Positions 13,643-22,880 are shown, counted from the stretch's first letter. The stretch: DNA of 25,085 nucleotides from Prolixibacteraceae bacterium (GCA_003457135.1 DMSQ01000017.1:78688-103772); one strand, 5' to 3'. The notes: generated by a model not told the origin, from the letters alone. A program made the numbers and translations.

Positions 13643-14818
13643 ATACCACGGATGATCCTTCACCAAAGAAATTCCTTCCGTATTTAATGAATTCAAAATC
13701 CGGCCGGAAGCCACAAGTTTTTTCTTTAAAGCCTCACTATATACCGGATCATTCGGATCGAGACTGTTTATGCGCACCAGGCCTGATGAATGAATAAACT
13801 TCCCATTTCCCATGTACAAACCCACATGGGTTACCCTTTGGGCATTGCGTCCGAAAAACAATAAATCACCCGGCAGAAGTGTCTCCATCTTATTAAAATC
13901 AGGATGTTCGCCGTATCGGACTTGCTGAGAAGCATCGCGTGCCAGAATAATACCCTGCGAATAATAGGAATTTTTGGTAAATCCTGAACAATCAACGCCT
14001 TTTGATGAAGTTCCACCCCACAAATAAGGAGTTCCCAACATTTGCCGGGCAATTGAAATCATGGCCTGAACATCAGGTTTCCGGGTGGACCATTCCCTCC
14101 AGGATAAACATTCCGATTTTCGAATATATCCGGTTCTTTTGTCGGGCAATCTGATTTTAAGGAATCCTTTAACCACGCCTTCCACCTCAAACAAATCGCC
14201 TAATACAAGGTCGGTAACGGTACTGCCTTTTCGGTTTGGCGAATCTAAAGCTTTCCCGTTGATGCGTTTAAACACAAAGCGATCCGATTTCTTCCATTGA
14301 TCCAATTCATCCGAAGTAAGACTTACGAGCCCATTTCCTTCCATCCAGCCCAAATACCGATCGGGTGTTTGAACATGATACCATCCATTCAACGATTCAA
14401 GCACTTTAAGCGGAGTTCCCATCAAGGCCTGAGAAACCATTTCTGCCGCATGATCAGGCTGTGAGCGCAGGTTAATTACTGAAAGAGTAACCAATCCCCA
14501 CACTTTTCCTCCTAAATTGGAATCAGGCAAAAGCTGAATGGAATCAGTAAACTGGATATGTTTTTCTTTCAGCAATTGGATGATCTGCCTTTTCCCTTCC
14601 GGCAAATCGGTTTTTCCACTTATTACAATAATTGATTTGGTGGTGTCTTTCAACGTAATATCCAAAACAGCTATCCGTTTATCAGGAACCAGTTGTTTTT
14701 GAATATCCTGTATTTCAATTTGCAAAGCTTTATAATTGGGAACCTGTGCCCATGCTGTTGTGCAAACCAGCAATAACAAGGCGATATAAGTACAGATTTG
14801 GCGATAATAAGGATTCAT
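13631..14818 (-). CDS. Secreted SH3b-NlpC/P60 cell-wall endopeptidase
   Basis: A 395-residue cysteine peptidase, probably of the gamma-D-Glu-diamino-acid endopeptidase type (dipeptidyl-peptidase VI, YkfC-like), cutting stem peptides and releasing L-Ala-D-Glu. A signal peptide covers residues 1-25. A region of unknown fold follows to about 105, then two SH3-like domains (about 108-165 and 185-240). The NlpC/P60 domain runs from about 250, with C277 in VDCSGF, H331 in THVGLYMGNG and H343 in FIHSSG as the Cys-His-His triad. The order SH3-SH3-NlpC/P60 is that of YkfC-type enzymes. It follows the GHL10 gene by 18 bases and precedes the epimerase gene, so product and next substrate match. The last residues are encoded by repeat DNA. 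Confidence 0.9.
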   Translation of the reverse strand: MNPYYRQICTYIALLLLVCTTAWAQVPNYKALQIEIQDIQKQLVPDKRIAVLDITLKDTTKSIIVISGKTDLPEGKRQIIQLLKEKHIQFTDSIQLLPDSNLGGKVWGLVTLSVINLRSQPDHAAEMVSQALMGTPLKVLESLNGWYHVQTPDRYLGWMEGNGLVSLTSDELDQWKKSDRFVFKRINGKALDSPNRKGSTVTDLVLGDLFEVEGVVKGFLKIRLPDKRTGYIRKSECLSWREWSTRKPDVQAMISIARQMLGTPYLWGGTSSKGVDCSGFTKNSYYSQGIILARDASQQVRYGEHPDFNKMETLLPGDLLFFGRNAQRVTHVGLYMGNGKFIHSSGLVRINSLDPNDPVYSEALKKKLVASGRILNSLNTEGISLVKDHPWYSLP

Positions 14819-14836
14819 ATAATTTAAAATAAGGTA

Positions 14837-16312
14837 TTATTTGATGGTAAAAACATTAGACCTGACCGATTCTACCTGATCGTCGTTGAGCGCGGTTACA
14901 AAATAACTCTTTCCTGATGTACCAGTAAACTTTTGATCGGAATTTATTTGAACAACATGAGCATTAAAAGTATTGTTTACGTCTTTATCCTTTTCGAGCA
15001 AATATAGAGCGTATTTTTTTGCTCCTGAAACAGAAGCCCAGCTCAAAAGCAACCCCGCATGACTGACAACTGGCGCTCCTACAGTGGGTGCAGTTAACTT
15101 CCCCATCACAGGCAATACCGATTTCCATACATATTTTGTTTTCAGAAAATTAAATAATTCTGTATTTTCCAAAAACCTCATCCTGAAATAGAAACACCCG
15201 TGAAGATTAGAACTTTTGCGTACTTCTTCAATTTGCCTGTCTATTTCAGAAACTGAACCATACGCCGGATAAGCAGGATCTTTAAATTTATAGGCAGCAA
15301 TTCCGATCACCATCGGTACTCCCCGGGCATTGCTGTTCCAGAAAGCAGCCTGTTTGCCAAAATCGGCAACCGCATGACCGAACTCCCAGTAAATTTGCGG
15401 CGCCAGATAATCAACCCATTTATTATCGAGCCAGACAAACGGATCGGCATACAAATCTACACTATTTTCACGCCGGCCGGATGGTGAAATTCCAAACAAA
15501 ACACCTGGTTTATTCGCTTTGATTAACTGACTGACTTCGGCAACCATAGTATTCACATTATCTGCCCGCCAGGTGTGAATATCTTTTCCGTTTCCATATT
15601 TTTCAAATGCTGTCTTATCGTCAAATCCAAACGGCGTAGTGGTTGACTTTGCACCTGAGGGATAAAAATAATCGTCGAAATGGATGGCATCTACCTCATA
15701 GCGTGTAATAATGTCATTTACAACAGCCATCAGATGAGCTCTTACTTCAGGCAAACCCGGATTAAAATACCGAACCCCATTGTAAGTTACCACCCAGGAA
15801 GGGCTCTTAACCGCGACATGGCTGGAAGCAAGTATGGCCGAAGTACTGCCAATCCGGTATGGATTCAGCCAGGCATGAAACTCCATTCCCATTCGATGAG
15901 ATTCGTCGATCGCATATTTCAAGGGATCATATCCGGGATTCTGACCCTGAACGCCAGTCAGGTAAACCGACCACGGTTCCAATTCTGAAGGATAAAAAGC
16001 ATCGGCAACCGGACGAATCTGCAAAATGACGGCATTAAAATTCAAGGTCTGACATCGGGATAACTGCATGGTAAGCTCCAGCTTTTGAGCAGCAGGATCG
16101 CTTTTTGTTATTGGCCAATCGTAATTACCAACTGTCGCAATCCACGCAGCCCTGATTTCCTTTTTATCAACCACAATTTCATCTTTAGCAGGATTAAAAG
16201 TGGAATCAGCAGAATCATCATCAGGAACTACATCGTCATCCTGACAAGACCAGGCAATGGCTCCTAAAATGAAAACAAGAATAAATTTTTTTAAATAAGT
16301 TTCGATACTCAT
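14837..16312 (-). CDS. GHL10 family glycoside hydrolase lipoprotein (DigH-like)
   Basis: A 491-residue lipoprotein: signal and lipobox IAWSC with C23 as the lipidated residue, then an acidic Asp/Asn-rich linker. The catalytic barrel (GHL10, formerly DUF187) spans about 50-390. It shows EIRAAWIATVGNYDWP, the strand NFNAVILQIRPVADAFYPS, AWLNPYRIG and the acidic VDAIHFDDYFYP (D213/D214). A C-terminal fibronectin-III-like domain covers about 400-491. Characterised relatives such as E. coli DigH cut glycan strands of denuded peptidoglycan, the product of amidases. An amidase gene lies two genes upstream in the same direction, which supports that role. Substrate assignment is by family and context. 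A palindromic repeat fills the 200-base gap on its 5' side. Confidence 0.88.
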   Translation of the reverse strand: MSIETYLKKFILVFILGAIAWSCQDDDVVPDDDSADSTFNPAKDEIVVDKKEIRAAWIATVGNYDWPITKSDPAAQKLELTMQLSRCQTLNFNAVILQIRPVADAFYPSELEPWSVYLTGVQGQNPGYDPLKYAIDESHRMGMEFHAWLNPYRIGSTSAILASSHVAVKSPSWVVTYNGVRYFNPGLPEVRAHLMAVVNDIITRYEVDAIHFDDYFYPSGAKSTTTPFGFDDKTAFEKYGNGKDIHTWRADNVNTMVAEVSQLIKANKPGVLFGISPSGRRENSVDLYADPFVWLDNKWVDYLAPQIYWEFGHAVADFGKQAAFWNSNARGVPMVIGIAAYKFKDPAYPAYGSVSEIDRQIEEVRKSSNLHGCFYFRMRFLENTELFNFLKTKYVWKSVLPVMGKLTAPTVGAPVVSHAGLLLSWASVSGAKKYALYLLEKDKDVNNTFNAHVVQINSDQKFTGTSGKSYFVTALNDDQVESVRSNVFTIK

Positions 16313-16365
16313 GTTAAGTTAAAATAATGAAATAATGTCACCTATATTATTGTTCCATCATCTTG

Positions 16366-16443
16366 ACTCACCCCGTCGCATCTTCGATGCTCTGCCCCTC
16401 TTAGAGAGTGGTGAAGACCGAACCTTCGGTCTTCGGGGTGAGT
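16366..16443. repeat. Cloverleaf-like palindromic repeat
   Basis: A perfect 10-bp outer stem (ACTCACCCCG, 16366-16375, and its complement, 16434-16443) encloses a GCATC-TTC-GATGC hairpin (16378-16390), a small CTCT-TAG-AGAG hairpin and a GAAGACCG/CGGTCTTC hairpin (16413-16434; it shares C16434 with the outer stem). It lies in the 201-base gap between the phosphoesterase and GHL10 genes. The rest of that gap is AT-rich and holds nothing I recognise. Confidence 0.75.
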
Positions 16444-16513
16444 GAATTGAAAACACAACATTATATTGGTTTAATTAGTTATATTAATCCATAAGACACA
16501 ATAAACCATGTCT

Positions 16514-18358
16514 CTAATTTTTGTATTGGATACAAGCCACCTGTCCATCCAGTGATGTAATCAGCATCTGATCTGTGCCAACAGGTGTTACTCCATTAAT
16601 CAATGCATTAGACAATTTGTATTTCCAAACTACCAAATGCGTTGTTTTACTGATCGCCACTACCATTCCACTGCACGTTGGCACAAAAACTAAATCACCG
16701 CTTTCGACAATGGGTGATGGTCCGATTTCGTAGCCCAATTCAGCCGGGCAATCCCAAATCAGTTTTTGATCATTCGAAGCGGTTTCAAAAGCCAGAACAT
16801 GACCTTCATTCATATTTTTGATATAAACCTGTTCACCATCAGCAGAAATTCCAATCGTTTCGCGGCACGAATATTTCCCGGAATCCCATATTTCAGCACC
16901 CGATTTGGCATCAAGTGCAGTCATACTTCGATCGGGAGCCACAATAAAGATATTGCTGTTTGCTCCAACCGGCCAAACGGCAGCAGGAGAAAGCATCCGG
17001 TTGGTATATTTTTCACGTTTCCAGAGCAAATTACCAGTTTGCTGATCGAGCGCATAGAAAGCATTGCCCCACGAGCCAAAATAAACTTTCCCGTCATATA
17101 CCAGAGGTTTCGATTCTACAAAGTTTTTAACTCCGCCAAATTGCCAGATCAGTTTTCCGGTCAACAGATCAATGGCCCTGAAAATTCCTTCAGATGAGCC
17201 GATATAAACCGTTTTCCGATCAATGACAGGAGAAGCCACAATTGGTTTTTTTGTCTCAAATTTCCATTCAGGTTTGCCCGTTTTCAGGTTCAGGCAATAA
17301 ATCATGTTATCGGTTGAGGCACAAACCACCAGGTTATGGCTAATTGCCGGTGTCGAGTATATTTTTCCTGAAGTTGAAAAGCGCCAGATTGCTTTACCTG
17401 AATTGCTATTAATTGCAACAATTTCGCCTTTGGTATTGGTATAAACAGCAATTTTTTCCGAAACGGTAATTCCTGTTCCGATATCGCTTTTTTCCTGAAA
17501 TTGCCATTTTACCTTAACCTTTGGATATTTTGAATTGACTAAAAAATCAGGACGAGGCCATTTAATGGTGTCATTTTTAAAGTTTCTATTCCCCAGAGGC
17601 ACTTTGCACCAAACCGGATTGGTTTTCAAGCCAGGTGTGCGTTCTGAATAAAATAAAGTATCGGCCGTAACTGTCGCAATATTGTATCCACCCACCTCAT
17701 TTTTTGCCCGCAGATTCGAACGCCCCATTATTCCCGGAATACCTTCAAAATTAAACAGTTTATTGCTGTGCCCGTGACCAAGCAGGCTAACCTGAATATT
17801 TCCGGTTTTTAGCAGATCAATCACTTCGTACCAGTTCGATAAGGATTCGTCGAGCGGATAATGATTGACAAAAATGATGGGTTGGTCAGGATCTTTCATG
17901 TACCCAAGAATAGAATCCAAAAACACCATTTGCTCGCGGGGAACCAATCCGGGCGCCATTCGCATGTTTGGACCGCTGGCTGTTCCAATGAATAAAAAGC
18001 CATTCTTTTCGAACGAAAAACCTTCAGTCCCAAATATTCGGACGAAACTGTTATTCCCGCTTTCCGACCACTTTGAATCGTGGTTTCCGGATAAAATATA
18101 ATAAGGTTTGTTCAGCTTGCTCAGGATTGATTTGGCTTCAAGCAACTCATCGTCGGAGCCAAATTCAGTAACATCACCGGAAAGTATAACCAGATCAATA
18201 TCAGGTTGCTGATTGATATCATCCACCGTTCGGACAAGGTCTTCTGTTGACGTCGAGCCTCCGATATGAGTATCGGTAACGTGCGCAAAACGAAAGGTCT
18301 GCGCCGAACCAAAACCGATTTGTAAAACGAATAAGAGGAGTAGAATTGAAATACGCAT
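16514..18358 (-). CDS. Calcineurin-like phosphoesterase fused to a PQQ-type beta-propeller
   Basis: An exported 614-residue protein with a signal peptide (1-20). The metallophosphoesterase domain (about 22-230) has all metal motifs: D29-T-H31, GD (61-62), GNHD (91-94), NHYP (H166) and GHGH (194-197). From about residue 290 there are repeated units of the PQQ/BamB-like propeller type, each with a strand ending in a Gly-x-x-x-W pattern (GKAIWRF, GKPEWKF, GKLIWQF, GNLLWKR). The substrate is unknown; a phosphodiester or phosphomonoester in cell-wall polymers, such as teichoic acid or phosphorylated sugars, is a guess from context. The gene starts 16 bases after the amidase stop, so the two are probably co-transcribed. 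The propeller may serve binding or scaffolding. Confidence 0.88.
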   Translation of the reverse strand: MRISILLLLFVLQIGFGSAQTFRFAHVTDTHIGGSTSTEDLVRTVDDINQQPDIDLVILSGDVTEFGSDDELLEAKSILSKLNKPYYILSGNHDSKWSESGNNSFVRIFGTEGFSFEKNGFLFIGTASGPNMRMAPGLVPREQMVFLDSILGYMKDPDQPIIFVNHYPLDESLSNWYEVIDLLKTGNIQVSLLGHGHSNKLFNFEGIPGIMGRSNLRAKNEVGGYNIATVTADTLFYSERTPGLKTNPVWCKVPLGNRNFKNDTIKWPRPDFLVNSKYPKVKVKWQFQEKSDIGTGITVSEKIAVYTNTKGEIVAINSNSGKAIWRFSTSGKIYSTPAISHNLVVCASTDNMIYCLNLKTGKPEWKFETKKPIVASPVIDRKTVYIGSSEGIFRAIDLLTGKLIWQFGGVKNFVESKPLVYDGKVYFGSWGNAFYALDQQTGNLLWKREKYTNRMLSPAAVWPVGANSNIFIVAPDRSMTALDAKSGAEIWDSGKYSCRETIGISADGEQVYIKNMNEGHVLAFETASNDQKLIWDCPAELGYEIGPSPIVESGDLVFVPTCSGMVVAISKTTHLVVWKYKLSNALINGVTPVGTDQMLITSLDGQVACIQYKN

Positions 18359-18374
18359 TTCTTTCAGTTATCAG

Positions 18375-19604
18375 TTATTTTACTTTTCTGATCCAGTCGT
18401 TTATCCCTTTTCGAATCTTTTTAGCAACCCTTAACTGGAATGAGGGATCGGCGATCAGTTTTTCATCCGTTTCATTGCTCATAAAAGCCACTTCTACCAG
18501 ACAATTTGGATATTCAGTCGGGCCATTCAGTGAAAAATTAAAACTGCCAATATTCCCGAAATTATTCAATCCCAACTCCAGCATCCGGTCTAAAACAGCC
18601 ACAGAGAGCGACCTGAAACCGATGTAACGATAGTAGGTGCTTGTCCCTTTTACATTTGGATTTGAAGCGGCGTTGTTATGAATGCTGATTAAAAGATCAG
18701 GATTGGCTTCACGAAGCATCAATGAGCGTTCAACCATACCAAGATCAATATCATCGTTTCTGATCATAAATACAGCAGCGCCCTTTCGCTGAAGCTGTTT
18801 TTCCAATTTCCGGGCTATCTGAAGATTGCAAATTTTCTCTTCTATTCCACTTTTAACGCCGGTTGCACCAGTGTTTGTTCCGCCGTGTCCGGCATCAATT
18901 GCAATTTTCATATGCCTGAATGAAAGATGTACAGGTTGATGTTTAACCGCAATAACCAGGGCCTTTTTTTTGTACTTGATTGAATAGCCCCAATGTTGAA
19001 CATGTTTCAACTCGATGGTTATCCGGAAAACGTCATCTTCAATCTGTTCATGATAAACATTTTTTATTTCTCTGGCTGTTTTTAGCTGGGTAATCCAATT
19101 CGTATTACAGGTTGCCCCATAGATGTCAACAACAATCCGCGAGGGACTGATCTGTTGAATACTTTGATAGGGAAGCCGTTCATCCAAACCAATCGTTACA
19201 TAGTCATAGTTTTCGTCTCCGGATACATTCCATGAAGATGTGAGGTAATAATCAGGTCTCCTGAAATCATTCGTAAACTTCACTTGTTCCTTCGGTATAA
19301 ATGCCCGATGATTTTTTGACAGGCGAACGATATAGTCATCCTTCAGACTATCAACCACCTGCAATACCACCGATGTATCAAGATAAGTCATTTTAGCTCC
19401 ACCAAGCCGGTCAATTCCGGGACCATACTTCAGAAATGGCATTTGTCCCTGAGTTTTGCCAAAAAGGACCATTTCTCTCTTTAGTATCGCAATGCTGTCG
19501 TTCTGTGCAAACGAACCGGTAAAACAAACCGTTCCAAAAATAAAGACAGCAGCTTTTACAAACCCGAATGAACCAAGGAGATACTTTAATTTTTGAGAAA
19601 CCAT
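18375..19604 (-). CDS. N-acetylmuramoyl-L-alanine amidase (Amidase_3)
   Basis: A 409-residue periplasmic zinc amidase that cuts the MurNAc-L-Ala bond, separating stem peptides from glycan. A signal peptide ends near residue 33. The middle part (about 130-225) resembles an AMIN-type beta domain. The catalytic domain starts at MKIAIDAGHGG. Zinc ligands and the catalytic Glu are visible: H240, E255 (GIEEKICN), H309 (SIHNNA) and E371 (CLVEVAFMSN). There is no LysM or SPOR domain. It begins just beyond a strong hairpin that follows the DUF4251 gene and may head its own transcript. The phosphoesterase gene follows after 16 bases. Together with the GHL10 and NlpC/P60 genes it points to peptidoglycan as the target of the locus. 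Confidence 0.93.
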   Translation of the reverse strand: MVSQKLKYLLGSFGFVKAAVFIFGTVCFTGSFAQNDSIAILKREMVLFGKTQGQMPFLKYGPGIDRLGGAKMTYLDTSVVLQVVDSLKDDYIVRLSKNHRAFIPKEQVKFTNDFRRPDYYLTSSWNVSGDENYDYVTIGLDERLPYQSIQQISPSRIVVDIYGATCNTNWITQLKTAREIKNVYHEQIEDDVFRITIELKHVQHWGYSIKYKKKALVIAVKHQPVHLSFRHMKIAIDAGHGGTNTGATGVKSGIEEKICNLQIARKLEKQLQRKGAAVFMIRNDDIDLGMVERSLMLREANPDLLISIHNNAASNPNVKGTSTYYRYIGFRSLSVAVLDRMLELGLNNFGNIGSFNFSLNGPTEYPNCLVEVAFMSNETDEKLIADPSFQLRVAKKIRKGINDWIRKVK

Positions 19605-19638
19605 GTTGATAAAATTGCCAAGTTATTGTTTACAAATT

Positions 19639-19670
19639 ATAAAGGCTATCAATAGTTTGATAGCCTTTAT
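19639..19670 (-). terminator. Strong hairpin between the DUF4251 and amidase genes
   Basis: A perfect 14-bp stem, ATAAAGGCTATCAA (19639-19652) with its complement (19657-19670), and a 4-base loop. Read on the - strand it follows the DUF4251 stop by 23 bases and ends in TTTAT then AATTTG. It is probably the terminator, or partial terminator, of the susCD unit; its symmetry allows action in both directions. Confidence 0.72.
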
Positions 19671-19693
19671 ATGATTAATTACTAATAGAAGGA

Positions 19694-20197
19694 TTAAACT
19701 TCGCCTGGCCTTTTGAAATATTTCGATTCAGCCCGTGGAATAACTTCACCTGAAAAACGTTTTGCATCCCCTTTGGTTGGGGAAACAATGATATCAGCAT
19801 AGTTACCACCATTTTTCAAAGAGATTTCAACTTTTGCAGTTACGAAGGAACCTTTGCACTGCATTTCAATCTTAATATTACCTTTTTTATCGGCAACCTG
19901 CTTGTAATCAGAAACAGTTACTTTGTTTGTATGACCATTACCAGCAGGAAAACCTTGCAAGATAACGAAGTCCTTTTCGTAGGAGATAAAATTTGTAACA
20001 TCAGTGTTGGTCTCAATAATTCCATTGCCAGCCTCGTAAGAATCGACTATGATTACAAAATCCTTTGCCTCAACAGCTGCAACAGCTTTTTCAAACTGCG
20101 CCTTTGCAGCTGCTTCTTTTTCGGCTTTTTTATTCTGTGCAAATGAAACAGATAGTGTGATGCATACCAGACCCATTAAAAAGAATATTCTCTTCAT
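19694..20197 (-). CDS. Secreted DUF4251 protein
   Basis: A 167-residue exported protein. The signal peptide MKRIFFLMGLVCITLSVSFA is followed by a short Lys/Glu/Ala-rich helix (about 22-45). A beta-rich domain in the style of DUF4251 comes next: FVIIVDSYEAGNG, NTDVTNFISYEKDFVILQG, then paired strands ending in KRFSGEVIP. The family is nearly confined to Bacteroidota and has no known function. It lies 6 bases downstream of the DUF4397-like lipoprotein gene and is the last gene before a strong hairpin, so it is probably the tail of the susCD transcript. Confidence 0.8.
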   Translation of the reverse strand: MKRIFFLMGLVCITLSVSFAQNKKAEKEAAAKAQFEKAVAAVEAKDFVIIVDSYEAGNGIIETNTDVTNFISYEKDFVILQGFPAGNGHTNKVTVSDYKQVADKKGNIKIEMQCKGSFVTAKVEISLKNGGNYADIIVSPTKGDAKRFSGEVIPRAESKYFKRPGEV

Positions 20198-20203
20198 CAG
20201 ATT

Positions 20204-21049
20204 TTAGTTTAATGTGATTGTGCTCATTCTGATAGCCTGATCAGCGTATTTGTCCCCAATTTTCCCATTCATGTGAAAAATATAGTTCCTCCCTTTTCCA
20301 AGCGAGAAGCCTGTTGCCGCATAATTGGTCAAAGCACCTGAGGAAGATGGATAATGCTTGAGGAGTACGCCTGCTGCATCAAAAACAACAAATACCATCC
20401 CTGTTTCGGTTCCTGACCAAACAGTACCACTCTTTACCAATTTGTATGGAATCAATTTCGAAGCTTCTTTGAAACCACATGAAGCGATATCAATGTATTT
20501 ATATGGGCTGGCAGTAGTTCCAGCTCCCCTTCTGCCTTTCAGGAAAAGGGTTCCATACGGAGTCACGCCATCAGCTTTATATAAAAGATTTACAAACTGA
20601 ACATGTGCAACAGTGTCAGCCCAGGCATCGGTAGCAGGAAACACATCGGCATCCTTTACAACAAATGGGGCTTCGGTCAGACTATGAATAAAGGCTGTAT
20701 ATTTTCCGGAGCCAACTGTAAAAGTGTTGCTGTATTGAACCACGTCTTTTGTTGTGCCTGTGTAAGCATCAACTTTTACTGTACCCTGGGGTACCACATG
20801 ATATTTAGCTACACTATTAGGGAAAATACCCCCAATAGCAGTTGATACTTCCGACACGAGCAGATCATTGTATTTTAGTCTGGTAATATTCAAGGTAGTT
20901 GATGGAACTACCGGAATATCATAAACTAACCTTACCTCTGCGGATTTTGCCGGATCAATAACTGTGGTTCCAAATGTAATTTCATTGGTTTCACAGGAGG
21001 CCAGCAAAAACACTATTAAGACAGAAATTAATGCAAATATTGTTTTCAT
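20204..21049 (-). CDS. DUF4397-like lipoprotein of the susCD unit
   Basis: A 281-residue lipoprotein with a lipobox at LLASC (C19). The body is beta-rich with two repeats of the DUF4397 style: AEVRLVYDIPVVPSTTLNITRL...YHVVPQGTVKVDAY and, later, AHVQFVNLLYKADG...TLFLKG. Proteins of this kind are often encoded right after susD and sit on the outer membrane, where they may help bind ligand. No catalytic residues are evident. ATG 21049 is chosen over TTG 21055. It lies 26 bases from the susD stop and 6 bases from the DUF4251 start, consistent with one operon. Confidence 0.75.
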   Translation of the reverse strand: MKTIFALISVLIVFLLASCETNEITFGTTVIDPAKSAEVRLVYDIPVVPSTTLNITRLKYNDLLVSEVSTAIGGIFPNSVAKYHVVPQGTVKVDAYTGTTKDVVQYSNTFTVGSGKYTAFIHSLTEAPFVVKDADVFPATDAWADTVAHVQFVNLLYKADGVTPYGTLFLKGRRGAGTTASPYKYIDIASCGFKEASKLIPYKLVKSGTVWSGTETGMVFVVFDAAGVLLKHYPSSSGALTNYAATGFSLGKGRNYIFHMNGKIGDKYADQAIRMSTITLN

Positions 21050-21075
21050 TATCAATCGTTTTAATATGATTTAAA

Positions 21076-22869
21076 TTAATTACCTGGTGTTGTAAACCAA
21101 ACCATGGAAGTTACATAGTTTTCTTTATCACCCGGAATAGGTGTTAGCTTCTGCAACGAAGGAAGGTTCCACATGTATTCGGAATTATATCTTGGACGGA
21201 GTCTGTATGCCGGCGAGCCCAGGTTGGCTGTTGCAAATTTCGTTCTTCTGTTAACCACATTAGCAGCAGGCAAATATAACCCTTTATACACCCGGTTAGG
21301 ATCAGAATCCAACTTGTGATAAACCACATCACTGGTCCAGGATGTTCCGGTAGCAGGAATTCCACCAGTGCCAAGAACAAGATCATAATGATACCGGCGA
21401 AGATCATTCCAGGTGTCGAGACTCCATGGGAACAAAGCTACGTACTTTTGCATCATGATATGAGAAAGTGTGAAATCTGCAAGTGGCATACCATTTACAA
21501 ACTTACTGTTCATATATTCGGTTGCAAGTGCGCTAAATCGTGCAGAAGTAATTTTATCGCCTATAACCGATGTTTGTTTGTTTTTGCTGTCTTTCACTAT
21601 AGTTCCGGGAACGATCAGACGTTTAACAAAATCCATGTGTCCGGATACCCCATTTTTGAATGCAGCATATGCTTCAGCTTTTTGTCCTTTCTGAAATAAG
21701 GCTTCAGCCTTAATTAACTGAATTTCGGCATAACTGGAGAGTGGCCATGGGGCATCATCACGATAAAGCCATCGGCCTGTACCAGAATTCGCTATGGTAG
21801 GTGCGCTGGTTGAACCCCAAAAAGTACAGGCTACTGCATTGGTTAGTCTTGTACCCACAAACTTATAAGTGCCTTTCTTTATTTTTGTCTGATCAACCTG
21901 CATGGTATCTAATGTTCCAAGCAACAAAATGGCTCTTGGGTCAAGAGTTGCCGTATCGGTAACCATCTGATAAGGACTTAATCCTTCAATTGCACCTGAA
22001 GCATTGTAATTTGGAATATTTCCCGTCAATACCTGAACGATATAATCTGACTGCCCAAAAACATTGGTAAGATTACCTCTTAGTACGCCAAAGAAATTGG
22101 ATGTTGTAGAAACTCCTGTTGCCTGGAAGGTAAGAGAAGCATCATCGGCAGCGCTGGCAAATGATTTATCAGCACAAATGATGGCCGAATCAAGGTATGC
22201 CACATTTTTCTTTGACATGGCTATATAGTTTCTGGCTAATACAGCATAGGCGAATTTTTTCCATTTTGCAGCATCTCCTTTATATATCAGGTCTGATGTG
22301 GTTAAAGTCGACGGGTAAATTGTTGCATCGGTCTTTTCAAACTCGGCAATGGCCTGTTTGGCCCATTTACGTACCATTGAAAAAGCATATTCCTGACTGT
22401 CGTAATTATGCGAAAGAAGACCTGGGACATAGGCATCCTTTACCGGAAGGTCGCCATGCAGGGAGGCCAGAGTGTGCCATGAATAAGCTTTAACTGTTAA
22501 ACCAATACCAGCAAGTCGGTATTGTTCAAGTTCCCTGCTGTCGTTGATAATATTCTCAAGGTTCATACCCTGTAACCAGTATGACATTCTCCAGCATTCG
22601 CCCGCAGCATCGCTACCAGCAATGTAGCTGTGCGAAACACCAAAATTAGATACATAAGTTGAAGTACCGCTAAAATATTGAGAAAGCGGAGCAACCGCCC
22701 TAAGGTCATATTGTAATCCTTCGTAAGATGCAAGCACAGGACCAAGGCGAAGTACAGGATTTACCCAGTCAGGAGCATCTACGTTTTTATTCACATCCAG
22801 CCAGGTATCAGTACAAGAACTAAACCCAAGGACCAGAAGAATTATGAATGATATTAATATTTTTCTCAT
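21076..22869 (-). CDS. SusD-like outer-membrane nutrient-binding lipoprotein (SusD-like_2)
   Basis: A 597-residue surface lipoprotein that forms the lid of a SusC-type transporter. Lipobox GFSSC with C19, then the typical TDTWLDVNKNVDAP start of the SusD-like_2 group. The helical TPR-like core includes YWLQGMNLENIINDSRELEQYRLAGIGLTVKAYSWH and ISSAEIQLIKAEA-like packing (SSYAEIQLIKAEALFQKGQK). The C-terminal part carries a WNDLRRYHYD segment. Length is in the upper range for the group. It starts 11 bases after the susC stop. The ligand cannot be read from sequence; the neighbouring cell-wall enzymes suggest muropeptides or peptidoglycan fragments. Confidence 0.93.
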   Translation of the reverse strand: MRKILISFIILLVLGFSSCTDTWLDVNKNVDAPDWVNPVLRLGPVLASYEGLQYDLRAVAPLSQYFSGTSTYVSNFGVSHSYIAGSDAAGECWRMSYWLQGMNLENIINDSRELEQYRLAGIGLTVKAYSWHTLASLHGDLPVKDAYVPGLLSHNYDSQEYAFSMVRKWAKQAIAEFEKTDATIYPSTLTTSDLIYKGDAAKWKKFAYAVLARNYIAMSKKNVAYLDSAIICADKSFASAADDASLTFQATGVSTTSNFFGVLRGNLTNVFGQSDYIVQVLTGNIPNYNASGAIEGLSPYQMVTDTATLDPRAILLLGTLDTMQVDQTKIKKGTYKFVGTRLTNAVACTFWGSTSAPTIANSGTGRWLYRDDAPWPLSSYAEIQLIKAEALFQKGQKAEAYAAFKNGVSGHMDFVKRLIVPGTIVKDSKNKQTSVIGDKITSARFSALATEYMNSKFVNGMPLADFTLSHIMMQKYVALFPWSLDTWNDLRRYHYDLVLGTGGIPATGTSWTSDVVYHKLDSDPNRVYKGLYLPAANVVNRRTKFATANLGSPAYRLRPRYNSEYMWNLPSLQKLTPIPGDKENYVTSMVWFTTPGN

Positions 22870-22880
22870 TTCTTTGATAA

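Noticed and set aside
16366..16443. Cloverleaf-like fold considered as a tRNA
   Set aside because: No T-loop TTC-A consensus in the right place, no D-loop GG, arm lengths are wrong and the outer stem is 10 bp; it fits a palindromic repeat.
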